A stretch of 64,000 bases of DNA from Marisa cornuarietis (Eukaryota > Mollusca > Gastropoda > Architaenioglossa > Ampullariidae). A program made the translations under genes and the position numbers. Position 1 is the stretch's first letter. Every line of letters begins with the position of its first letter. Positions 24,683-33,760 of this stretch are shown piece after piece. The stretch spans positions 18,802,501 through 18,866,500 of the forward strand of contig SMMW01000001.1 of assembly GCA_004794655.1 (NCBI GenBank), given 5' to 3'. Under the pieces are notes generated by a model. It did not search any database, was not told the origin of the DNA, and worked only from the letters and a program-made list of their open reading frames with translations.

Positions 24683-26317
24683 TCATTGACGAGCCTGAAT
24701 ATCGTCTGGCCCCGCCAGGGGACTCTGCTCGAAGTACCGCATCAGCACATCCAGCGCCTGGGCAGCCTCTTCGTGGCTCACGCCCGCTTGCTCGCGTGGC
24801 GCCGGTGTGGAGGCTGTGCCAGACCGGCCGTCCCGCTTTGTTTCTTCACCGCTCGTCTCCCCTGCCTCCTGACTGTAGGCTAAACCAAGCGCCTGCGCGT
24901 CGCTAGTCAGCTCGCAAGTGGGCAGCCAGTTGTCCACCGCCACGTACTCTTCTGGCGTCATCAGATGAGACGGTGGAATGTTTGTCGCGTGGCCCAGACG
25001 CTGCAGCAGGTCTTGAAGGTCACACGCAGCACCTACTGGTGTTACTACTGCTGCTGCTACAGGGGGCGAGTGTAGGTCGCCTGGCACAAGTTTTGCTTGA
25101 TGCCAAAAAGCAGCGATGAGCTCGGCAGTCACGTGATCCCAGCTGAGCTGGCTCCAGCGGAGGGCGTCGCTGAGCTCGATGAGGGGCAGCGGACGTCCAG
25201 CCTCCACCTCCTCCACCACGAACTTCACGACGAGTCGTCGATAGTGGGATTTGAACGCCTGTGCCATCGCAGCTCCCACCGGCTGCCGTTCGTGACTGGT
25301 GGCGGATGGCGGCAAGAACTCACACCGCACGTGGCTGAAGTCGGCGTGAGTGATGTCCCTTGGGGTGTGGTCCTCCAGCAGCAGCAGAATGCGACGGTTC
25401 TCGCGCGCCATGCGTCTATCGAAAGCTTGCAGGAAGTCACGCAGCATGGTAGCTCCCAGCCAGGCATTCTGGTCGGCGCGGTATTCGCAGCACAGCTCAG
25501 ACTGGACTCTTCCTCTGAGGTAGGGCGGCTCCTGCACCGTCCCGATGATCAGGGGTTTCAGCTTGTCGCTGCCCTCAGCATTGGCACACAGGACCACGGA
25601 GACCCTGTCTTTCATGGGTTTGTCCAGGCCCTTGGTTGGGTCCGGGGTGGTCAGTGACCGGTCAGGCATCAAGCGATAGAAAAGCCCTGTAGCGACTAGA
25701 TGGTAGATGTCCCGGCAAGGATACCCGTTTAGCCACCTCCTTGCAGTCCCTCGCCATGTGATGCTCGCGGCGCTGGGGTCTACCTCGGCACGATTATCTC
25801 CTGGGATGTTTCGGCCAGCTACTCCATCCCCGCCGTATTCGACTGACCTTTCACCGCATACCAGCCTTTGGGAAGCCAGTCCCCCTCTGGACTTGGACGT
25901 GGCCCTCTGGCTGGCGATGCGGTGCCTGGTCTTGAACCGGTGCAGCCATCCATTGGAGTACTGGAAGTCGTCAACACCCAGCTCTGCCCCGATCTGCCGT
26001 GCGGTGTCCCGTAGTGCCGCATCCGTGACAACCACATTCTGCGCGCTGGCGGAGGCAAACCACAGGTGTAGCGCATCCTCTAGTTCCGCGTGCTTGCCCT
26101 GCCGCAGACGCTTTGCGTCACGTGACTGGTTAGCCAGCCACTTGGGCTTGCCGCTCAGGATGTCCCCCACGGTGCGACGACTTACTGGCTGGCCGAAGCG
26201 CCGCGTGAAGATATCTGCGATCTCCTTCTGCGTCTTGGATGGACTCTGGTCGTGAAACACGCAAATCTCCCGCTTCTGTTCCCCAGTCAGACAAAACAGT
26301 CTTCGCTTTAGTGACAT
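24683..26317 (-). CDS. Tigger/CENP-B-like protein, apparently catalytically dead
   Basis: Intact 544-codon frame from the ATG at 26315-26317 (starting MSLKRRLF); an in-frame ATG seven codons upstream (26338) is possible. Residues 5-60 match the CENP-B N-terminal helix-turn-helix (LTGEQKREICVFHDQ, VSRRTVGDIL). Residues 75-135 match the second, Tc5/CENP-B-type helix-turn-helix, ending YSNGWLHRFKTRHRI. Residues 200-375 follow the pogo DDE domain: YPCRDIYHLVATGLFYRLMP, GSDKLKPLIIG, RILLLLEDHTPRD, FKSHYRR. Active relatives have YNADETGLFY, LLLLDNxxAH and LQPMDQG. Here those sites read YHLVATGLF, LLLLEDHTP and RQPVGAA, so all three catalytic positions seem altered. No stops, introns or terminal inverted repeats were seen. 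It is GC-rich in AT-rich surroundings and lies 0.7 kb downstream of the CEBPZOS-like gene. It is probably a nuclear DNA-binding protein derived from a transposase; its target and role are unknown. Confidence 0.85.
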   Translation of the reverse strand: MSLKRRLFCLTGEQKREICVFHDQSPSKTQKEIADIFTRRFGQPVSRRTVGDILSGKPKWLANQSRDAKRLRQGKHAELEDALHLWFASASAQNVVVTDAALRDTARQIGAELGVDDFQYSNGWLHRFKTRHRIASQRATSKSRGGLASQRLVCGERSVEYGGDGVAGRNIPGDNRAEVDPSAASITWRGTARRWLNGYPCRDIYHLVATGLFYRLMPDRSLTTPDPTKGLDKPMKDRVSVVLCANAEGSDKLKPLIIGTVQEPPYLRGRVQSELCCEYRADQNAWLGATMLRDFLQAFDRRMARENRRILLLLEDHTPRDITHADFSHVRCEFLPPSATSHERQPVGAAMAQAFKSHYRRLVVKFVVEEVEAGRPLPLIELSDALRWSQLSWDHVTAELIAAFWHQAKLVPGDLHSPPVAAAVVTPVGAACDLQDLLQRLGHATNIPPSHLMTPEEYVAVDNWLPTCELTSDAQALGLAYSQEAGETSGEETKRDGRSGTASTPAPREQAGVSHEEAAQALDVLMRYFEQSPLAGPDDIQARQ

Positions 26318-26583
26318 CTCCCTCGGCAGACAAAGCATGATGGGAGTTCAGCGTACACAACGCCATGCATGAGTTGAACGGATGACAGCTTTGATTTTGT
26401 TATTAATGTCATTCCAAACGTTATTTCATTAGTCATGTACACGAGGCGATACACTCCACATTCGAGTTTTCATAAAGCACCATTTTGTTGGGAACATGCT
26501 GCAAAGCAAGTGCAATGAAAGGGAAATAACCCATGAGGTTGACCTTATTACTCCTTTGTTTCTGCAACTTTTTACTTCTCAAC

Positions 26584-26589
26584 TTTAAT
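26584..26589 (-). promoter_or_regulatory. Candidate variant poly(A) signal (ATTAAA) of the CEBPZOS-like gene
   Basis: ATTAAA on the minus strand about 420 nt past the stop at 27010. No AATAAA was noticed between the stop and the Tigger-like gene. This is weak positional evidence only. Confidence 0.25.
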
Positions 26590-27009
26590 TTTTCAGCATT
26601 TGCTGAAATGTTTTGGTTCTCAACAGCCCATTTACTCAAAACATTATCAGTGGCCACATTGCAGTCCATGTGGGCTCAATATGTGTTTAGCTGCACTGCA
26701 TCCAAATGAAATAAAAGCCAGCCAATCTCTTGTTTTTTATGTAATAGCTCATTCCTCATCCTAATTGTTCTTAGCCTGATGCAAGTTTGAAACTACACCT
26801 GCTTTGTTGCAGAATTAATGCAGTACAATATTCATCTTTCATGTTGTGAGTCATCACCATCCAAACAACAGGATTCCTGTAGTGTTATACACTAGTTTTT
26901 CTCTTTTTGTGTCTCATCAGAGCACATCATTTGTCCAAAGATGCACCATAAGTGTAGCAAAGTTAAGGTCTGGCAGTCTGCATGAAAGAGTGGACGACAA
27001 CACATAACA

Positions 27010-28122
27010 TCATTTCTTCATGGGCAACCCCCAGGCTTCAAAGTCTGCTTGACGGGTGGGCAAGCCACCCACTGTCTCCCCAACCCAGTAGTAAGCTGAA
27101 ACAAAGTTACACCAGGTGTTAAAAGCATGCATTATGTCTTACTCAAAATCAAACTTTATTCACAGTTATGCTCTGCCAAGTATGATAAATTTGGCTTTAC
27201 ATTTTGTAGAAGGGTAGTTGTTGAAATACAGCATCAAAAATAGTTCAATGACCAGTGTTAGGAAAAACTCTGTGACAGACCAGTGTCATTTTCCCTGAAT
27301 CTCAACCCTCCCTCCCTTCCACTACTTGCTCCCTATAAAAAATATATATCCTTGGATTACTTTCTAACATGTATTATTCTTTTTACTCAATCGGCATAAT
27401 TTAGAATTTTGAGGCATACAAAAATAACTTTTTCCAATCTTTTCTTTCAAAATGTTCTCTCTCACATTCTCCCATGTATGTATGCACACATACCCCCCCC
27501 CCCCAATAAACGTGATATATACATGAATATATTTATAGCTTTCAAACACTCGTCCCTGTTAATTGACTTAAATACAATAACTTCAACCGTTTAGTGAATA
27601 TGAAATGCCATGTTGTACCCTTACACTCAAGAATAACAGGAGCAAAGTTGTACACCCTGTGACGGAAATCTGAAAAGTAAAAGAAAAGTGTATGTAATGA
27701 AATGTAAGTTTCAGAACAAGTAAAACCAAACATCTGCACTCATACGCACATCCCCATGGTCACGTGTGCACATTCTCTGTCTGTCTCTCTCTCTCTTACA
27801 CACCTCTCACCCCCCTTTGAATGTGTCCACACACTCATACAGATATATATATATATATATGTGCATTCACATACTTGCTTGTAACTTTAAGAAGGCAAGA
27901 TTAAGTAAACATTTTTAGACAAAAGATTTCTGTTTGTGGTATGTCAAAATTTGTCAATGGAACTGTAGTGTGGAAAAAAAAATCACCTCTTGAACTGTTC
28001 ATGCGATTCCATAGATAATATGATGCAATTAACGCGAGGCCTTCTGCCACTAAAACCACCTTGATTCCAGCTCCTAGAGTCTTCCTGAAAGAAACTGACC
28101 GTTGCTTTGGAAACTTCCTCAT
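27010..28122 (-). CDS. CEBPZOS: CEBPZOS-like small mitochondrial membrane protein, three exons
   Basis: The coding exons are 28122-27987, 27669-27625 and 27095-27010, joined by two phase-1 introns (317 and 529 nt). Donors are GTGATT and GTAAGG; acceptors are TTTTCAG and TTTCAG. The product is 88 residues: an N-terminal basic stretch (MRKFPKQRSVSFRKT), a hydrophobic segment about 17-38 (GIKVVLVAEGLALIASYYLW), then RMNSSRDFRHRV, FAPVILESYYWV and a short acidic-aromatic tail ending PMKK. This order matches vertebrate CEBPZOS (about 80 residues: VLVAE...MxxSQDFR...FILEVYY), a single-pass mitochondrial protein of poorly known function. The ATG is one base inside the exon, directly after TTTGTTTAG, so a 5'UTR intron is likely and the first exon lies upstream. 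In vertebrates the gene is divergent from CEBPZ; no CEBPZ exon was seen here. No single open frame shows this gene; it was recovered from splice sites. Confidence 0.72.
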
Positions 28123-28123
28123 T

Positions 28124-28145
28124 CTAAACAAAAGGAAAGATAGAT
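28124..28145 (-). promoter_or_regulatory. Candidate 3' splice site before the CEBPZOS-like start codon
   Basis: Minus-strand pyrimidine-rich CTTTCCTTTTGTTTAG ends one base before the ATG. If used, it joins an untranslated first exon to the start codon exon. Continuous reading upstream instead gives a hydrophobic extension that the family does not have. Confidence 0.5.
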
Positions 28146-28212
28146 GCATTAATATAACTGCATAACTTGCAAGGCCTAACCTTAATACCAGACACAGGAG
28201 TGTTAGACACAA

Positions 28213-29006
28213 TCTTTCAATCTACCCATTACTTAGAAATAAGAGGTCTGGAGCAGCATATTTGCCACTTACCTACCCTTGAGCCCCATTTGATAACTCT
28301 TGATTAGTCCGTCCTACTGATTTTCTTTTGTTGATTACTTTTTAGCTAGCTCTTTGTTGTTACTGTTACCTCTGTTTTTTTCTGTATTCTGTACTTCATT
28401 TCCATTGTTGCTCATCTTTTTCTTTCTTCATGTACTACACATTAACCTAGTTTTTGTTTAATGTCCTTAACATATGCTCCTGTATGACCATAATTCAGTG
28501 CTACATAAATTGCACATTTATTATTAAGAGTTGTGTGTTATACAGGCTGAGGGTATCTTCTCTTTCTGCAGTCTTCTTTAAGATACTGATCTCTCATAAT
28601 TTTCCTGATGTAAATTTACTTCTTAGGTTCTTTGAAACACAAGTATTAAGTTTAAGATCTATGCTCACTTGTTATTTTCACCAAGCAACAGTTTTTGTCC
28701 AACCCAATAATCTGAGTCAACTTTATTATTCAGCATTTGTAATGAATTATATAAGAAAAGTGAAGTTATAAATCACTTATCCATGTACATTACTGTTACT
28801 GATCCATATGTGTTTTGAGAGCCTCTGGGACAGAATAAATTATTCTCAAACTTTAATGTTTGATGAGGGCAATGGCCTTTTGTCTAAGTGATACCTTTTC
28901 ATACCTATTCATCTTCCATGCGTGTGACCAGCATTTAACCACAAGCTGCATCATTTACATGCTTCACTCTTCTGGTATTCTTCAATTTGAACTACCAGAT
29001 TCAGAG
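28213..29006. other. AT-rich stretch without gene
   Basis: AT-rich sequence upstream of the CEBPZOS-like gene. The first untranslated exon or promoter of that gene could lie here, but no convincing core promoter was picked out. Confidence 0.4.
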
Positions 29007-29008
29007 TA

Positions 29009-30243
29009 CAGTCGTGCCTCGGGTTACGAATTTAATTCGTTCCATACCGTAGCTTATATTTTGAAAAACTTGTATCTCGAAACTAATTTTTCCATCTACA
29101 ATAATGGAAATATGATGTATCCATTCCACACCCCACAAATATCAATATAAAAATCAATTAACATGGTATTTTATGCAGATTTAAAGTAATTAAGGGAGAT
29201 GGGGGGAGGAGAGGGGTTAATGTGGGAAGGAAAATCTCCCTCTGATTCAGGAGGGCTCTATCTTCTTGGGAATTTGATCCCCATGGGACCAGGTTGTAGC
29301 TCAGGATCACTTGACTGTCCTTTAGGTAGCTTTACCAAGAACTTATCTAATGACACTTGCTTCTGTCTTTGTTCTGTTCTAGGATGCCTCTAAAATGAGA
29401 CATTGCATTGTCATTAAGTAAGTCCATGCACTGCTGAGACACTACTTTACTAGAAGAATGTTTTTCAACGAAATGTTGCACCTTTTCCCATATTATCAAC
29501 ACTTCTTTAATCTCATTGGAAGAGGGGGTATCCTCCCATATCTCCTTCTACAATGATGAAAGCTCTTCTACCACCTTTTGCTGCTGCTCTGTATGAAGTT
29601 CCAGAAGTGTGTCGGTTGTAAGTTCTTCGTTATGATCCTGCACTAGCTCCTCCACATCAGTCTGATCCACTTCCAGACCCAAAGGTTGCTGCAGAGAGAC
29701 AATTTCATCGACTAGCTGCACTGACAGGTCCACAGGTTTGGGGCAGTAACATTAAAACTCTCAGTCGACACTCTCAGGCCACAGTTTTTGCAATGCAGAA
29801 TTCAGGATCCTTACTGTGACTCCTTCCTAGGCCCTACTAATAAGATTTAAACAGTTTAGTAAATTGAAGTGATCCTTCCAGAGTTCTCTAAGATTGTTGA
29901 TGACGAACAGCTGTAAAACTTGGTAAGATAAGCCACAAATGGACCTTGCTCATGTTTTCTTGTGATCTCCTTCAGTTCTGTGGAAATTGTGTCCTTCTTC
30001 CTCTTAGCAGCACTATTCTAAGCAATCATCGTCTTGGGTGACATCATGGGTTACAAAATTTCTTCACGTAAGCCACACAAAAACAATATAAAGTGCAAAT
30101 AAACTGAGTGCGGGATGTAGCGGCTAGAAGCATGTGGCATAACCACAGTGTAACTCGAATGAATGCTCGAATTTTCCAAGAATGTTTTGCTCGTAACCTG
30201 AATTGCTTGTATGGCGAGATACTTGTATCCTGAGGCACGACTG
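29009..30243 (-). mobile_element. Internally deleted Tigger (pogo) element with TA target duplication
   Basis: Starts CAGTCGTGCCTCGGGTTACG and ends in the inverted form (reverse complement CAGTCGTGCCTCAGGATAC), flanked by TA at 29007-29008 and TA at 30244-30245. The terminal sequence and TA duplication are typical of Tigger elements of the pogo/Tc1-mariner group. Only the last third of the transposase remains, on the minus strand. It is a different subfamily from the intact Tigger-like gene at 24.7-26.3 kb. Confidence 0.88.
29330..29930 (-). pseudogene. Tigger1/TIGD1-like transposase C-terminal remnant
   Basis: Order of readable pieces on the minus strand: LNCLNLISRA and ILNSALQKLWPESVD near 29800, VDEIVSLQQPLGLEVDQTDV followed by EELVQDHNEELTT at 29733-29548, then after one stop SSNEIKEVLIIWEKVQHFVE and LLNDNAMSHFRGILEQRQKQ with VSLDKFL. 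The last pieces match the well-known C-terminus of Tigger1-type proteins (FNDNAMSHFRxILKxRQKQ). The DNA-binding and catalytic portions are deleted and stops and frameshifts are present, so it is dead. Confidence 0.8.
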
Positions 30244-30245
30244 TA

Positions 30246-31400
30246 CTTACTCTACAGTTATGCATCACTGAAAGACCACAATATCTTCTAAGAAATGTGT
30301 TACTGGTGACTTATTTGCTTAGCAAACATCATTAAATGTACTTTCACAAATATAGTTGTTAATTATCATTATTAAGTATTATGTACTGTACATAATTGTA
30401 CATGCTATGTGTTTGGCAGTGCAGTAGGATTGTTTACACCAGCATAAAAATTTTATGGGACTACCTTTGTACATATGGTCCATTGTTGACCAGAATGTCA
30501 GTCTACAATAATGAGGTCTTGTTTACAGATGATTTTATAAATGTAAACTAACTTCTTTTACTTTTATTATTACTGAAATTGTTAATTTTAGGCTATATAC
30601 TCTGAGTCTGATGTAATATTTGGTTTTGTTTAGTTTTAAAAACAAACTTCAAAATGTGATAACTTCAATTAACCTGTTAAGTTCATATCGATAAAATGAA
30701 ACTGTTAGATGTTGTTTGTTTAATGGCATTGGTCTCCTATTGTGCATTGCATTTTAACATCCATGTCGGACTACAGTGAACTAGTGAAAGAACGATTTTG
30801 CTGTTTCCTTAAAACAGCATATCACATATACATGGCAAGATACTGCTGCATTGTTGAACCGACTCAGAGAGTACAACGGTGAAAATCACTGACGTTTAGA
30901 CTCACTTGAGTCACTAAACTCACAGAAATTAGGGGACTCCCAACGTCCTTGCAAGACCGATGACAAACGTTTGCTTCAAGAAAAACAGAAAGTCATGGGT
31001 ACAGTTATTTCTTTATAATTTCTACCTTATCTTCCTACTGTGGTCCCTTGTTTGTAAGAGATCAGCAGTCTGGCGACGAAATAAAACACAATGTCGATCG
31101 CTTAAATCGCGTGGTTGTCATTCAGCAGACAGCCATTTGTTCCAGGGGAAACCACCCAAGTACTCTAAGGGAGGCTATAAGCCTTCTTCGTGTTTATAAT
31201 TTTGGTTTCCCTCCCCTACCGCGTACTTTCCATATTTTAAGAAGACTAGTATAATGTACTATAAACCTTTTGTTCTAGTCTATTCAGAACTTTTTTTGTA
31301 TGTTTCTATTTTTTTCTAGAAATTTCCGTGACTCGTTGGCTTGAAATTACACACCAGGAATTTAAAGAGCGAGGTGTGGTCTATGGTCAGTACGAGCAAT
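30246..31400. other. AT-rich stretch without gene
   Basis: Unique AT-rich sequence. Two short frames near 31048-31254 have no recognisable motif. A TTTTTTTCTAG acceptor-like site at about 31308-31318 precedes a short open stretch that runs into the hAT-like element. Confidence 0.4.
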
Positions 31401-31409
31401 GGGTGTAGG

Positions 31410-32180
31410 GGTAGGCTACCTCCGGCCCGCAGGCTTTATACAGCGATATCATGTAGTCCGGCCCGCCAAGAACACCGGAGATTTCAGTAAATCTATAAGC
31501 TTTTTACATAGCAGCATAAATGTATATTAAATGAATATTAATGAAAACGTACATTTTTATGGGCAAGCTGGCAAGACAGGACAAATTCGATCACATGACG
31601 GGACAGACACGTATGCTTCTCATCGGCTGCTCGCGGCCTATGTGGACGACATAATCCTTTCATGGATTTCCAAAGGATGAGCAAACGAAAAAGCTTTGGC
31701 TGGTAAAAATTCCTTTGAGTTTATAAGTTAATCTGTGCATCTGCAAGCATGTCTGTGTGTGTAGCATATGTGTAGACACTTTGTAAATGGCACAAACTCT
31801 TCCATCAGGAGGAGAGTCATGAAAAATGTATTTTGACTGCACAACCACAGACTGAAAATTGTGCATTAGAAAAAAAAGTTTTGTTACTAAATAGTCAGTT
31901 ACGTCTAAGCACTTTCTAATTATAAACATATATTGAACAGACTTCAGACAGTTGTTTCTCTATGCTTTTATAGGAGCGGAACGTATTTTTTTGTGCACCT
32001 AATTACGAAAAGGCGGATTGTGGTGACTCAGAGGACAGCAGTGCCAGGCAGCTGAGGCTATACAGGTTGCATAAATGTTAACACCCTGCTAAGTTTAGGT
32101 AAATAAATTTGTATGGCCCGCAAATGATGTTATAAATATCAAAATGGCCCTTGGAGGGGAAAAAAAAGGTCCGAACCCCT
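31410..32180. mobile_element. hAT-like element, 8-bp flanking duplication
   Basis: The left end carries GGGGTAGGCTACCTCCGGCC and CCGCAGGC. The right end, reversed, reads AGGGGTTCGGACC and is followed inward by GGGCCATTTTGA and GCGGGCCATACAAATTT. Such ends with paired GGCCCGC blocks are typical of hAT elements. GGTGTAGG occurs at 31402-31409 and again at 32181-32188, a perfect 8-bp direct repeat as expected for hAT target duplication. No intact transposase is inside. Confidence 0.7.
31650..31715 (+). pseudogene. THAP-like domain remnant inside the hAT-like element
   Basis: The plus-strand reading SFHGFPKDEQTKKLWLVKIP matches the middle of THAP zinc-finger domains (xxFHxFPKDxxLRKKWxxAI). A Cys-containing piece (IGCSRPMW) lies just upstream after one stop. 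The fragment is short and broken. THAP domains occur in P-element and related transposases and in host proteins, so its origin is unclear. Confidence 0.4.
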
Positions 32181-32799
32181 GGTGTAGGAGATGCCTGCAA
32201 GTGTACACGAGGAAGAAATAGTTTTTTTTTCTACACACACTCAGGCACTCAGACACGCGCAAAAGCAAAGGGACACCTCTCCTTTTCACACTAATTTTCT
32301 TACTTATTATCTTTAACAGCAAGGACAACTGCTCGATTGTAATTAGAATAGATAACAACAGAAACATTATTTAAAATGTCAAGCCACACAAACAATATTT
32401 TAAATAAGGATTCTCGTCTACTCTGTTAAGTTTACCCACCCTATCGCATCCCCCGACGTTTGAAGGGAATTAAGGGCGTGTCTCAATTCTGCTCTGTTTT
32501 CTTAGTTAGATTTTTCTGTTTCTTCTCTTCTAACCTTTTTCTACAAGCGCACTGACAGACTTTCTTTCTTTGCCTGATGCTGAAGACGAATGGTTCCTCC
32601 AGACAAAAGATCTTGATGCGTTACAACATAGCGTTGCCACTGTTCTTGTTCCCAGCTGCACCAATGCCTCCACTCGGTGGAATGGGCCACCACATGCAGG
32701 GACGCCAATCAATGGACTGACGTGGCGTTCGCAAGGCTGACAGGGTAGATCCACCCGCTGGAATTATCGACTGCAGATATCTGTGACTTTTAATGATAG

Positions 32800-32826
32800 C
32801 TTCCCCTCTCGTCTGTTGTTCTTTAG
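32800..32826 (+). promoter_or_regulatory. Candidate 3' splice site in the tetraspanin 5'UTR
   Basis: The pyrimidine tract CTTCCCCTCTCGTCTGTTG leads to TTCTTTAG, 32 bases before the start codon. This suggests the mRNA has an untranslated upstream exon and that the coding region alone is intronless. Confidence 0.45.
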
Positions 32827-32857
32827 TTGTCTCGCTCCGGAAAATAAACAGGCAAAG

Positions 32858-33760
32858 ATGGAGAGTGTCGATACAGGGATTCAGCAGGAGCATGAAGAGC
32901 CGTCCGAGGACGCCCCTAGCCCTCGTCGTCGGCAGAGAACGGCGCGAGTGGTCCAGCGGTCCAAGACGCTGCTGGTGTTCCTGGACTTTGTTCTCGTCGT
33001 CTCGGCCGCCGCTGTCATCGCCGTGGGCGCATACGTGCAAGTGAGTCTGCGGCAATACTGTACATTCTGCTGGGACGGCGACATCTGGGCTAGCGTCGGC
33101 CTCGTCTTCGGAGGGATAGTCGTTTTCCTCGTCGCATTCCTCAGCTTCGTGGGCAGTGTCAAGGGCAACCTGCGGGCTCTAGTCACCTGCGTGCTGCTAA
33201 TGGGCGTGGTGGTGCCCTTGCTGGCAGCGGGAGGCATCGCGTGGTTTCTCCATGGAGACGACCTTGAAGAGCAAGTGGCGCGTGGTGCTCTCAACGCCCT
33301 GCTGAACGCGGAAGGGGACTACGAGACATCCTCGGACGAGGGGGACTCCGCCACGCGCACCTTCGACGCGCTCCAGCGAACCTTCAAGTGCTGCGGCGTC
33401 TACAACTACAGCGAGTGGGAGGCCTACGACCTGCCGCAGATCTACCCCGTCTCTTGCTGCAAGCACGAGGCGGCAGGAGGTGAAGGCCGTGGGCTGACGG
33501 TCTCGTGCGCTCTCAACACCGCCCCTTGCGGGCCACCTTTGACCAGCTGGGTCAAGGACAAGCTGTCGGTGGTGGGCGTCGTGGCCGGGGTCGCCGTGGC
33601 CTTGATTCCGGCTGTGATCATGGCGGGTGCGCTGGCTTTCTTTCTGATCTGTGCCTTGTGCAGCGAGAAGACGGAGCCAGAGCAGGCGCCCATCTGTGAA
33701 GACGTGGATGATTCTCCACTCGAGATCACTATCGAGTTTGGACGCCATCGCCACCCCTGA
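32858..33760 (+). CDS. Tetraspanin, intronless coding region, 300 residues
   Basis: Start chosen at the ATG in AGGCAAAGATGGAG; the open frame upstream lacks another ATG. An acidic then arginine-rich N-terminal tail of about 37 residues precedes TM1 (38-60), a short loop with YCTFCWD, TM2 (79-99), TM3 (107-130), a large extracellular loop (131-234), TM4 (236-267) and an acidic cytosolic tail. The large loop has the signature CCG at 178-180, then SCC (200-201), C217 and C224: six cysteines, enough for three disulfides. N183-Y-S is a glycosylation sequon beside the CCG. Tetraspanins organise plasma-membrane or endosomal microdomains with integrins and other partners; the paralogue group cannot be fixed from sequence alone. 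The gene is strikingly GC-rich and intronless, whereas most animal tetraspanin genes have several introns. Confidence 0.92.
   Translation: MESVDTGIQQEHEEPSEDAPSPRRRQRTARVVQRSKTLLVFLDFVLVVSAAAVIAVGAYVQVSLRQYCTFCWDGDIWASVGLVFGGIVVFLVAFLSFVGSVKGNLRALVTCVLLMGVVVPLLAAGGIAWFLHGDDLEEQVARGALNALLNAEGDYETSSDEGDSATRTFDALQRTFKCCGVYNYSEWEAYDLPQIYPVSCCKHEAAGGEGRGLTVSCALNTAPCGPPLTSWVKDKLSVVGVVAGVAVALIPAVIMAGALAFFLICALCSEKTEPEQAPICEDVDDSPLEITIEFGRHRHP

Noticed and set aside
25097..26255. Plus-strand frames of 186 and 182 codons
   Set aside because: They lie antisense to the Tigger-like gene and have no motif; long antisense frames are expected opposite GC-rich coding sequence.
31615..31665. YVDDII motif suggesting an LTR reverse transcriptase
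   Set aside because: Only six residues fit, with no flanking reverse transcriptase blocks; the overlapping THAP-like reading explains the area better.
32881..33754. Minus-strand frames of 137 and 185 codons and a 95-codon frame
   Set aside because: They are antisense shadows of the GC-rich tetraspanin coding region.
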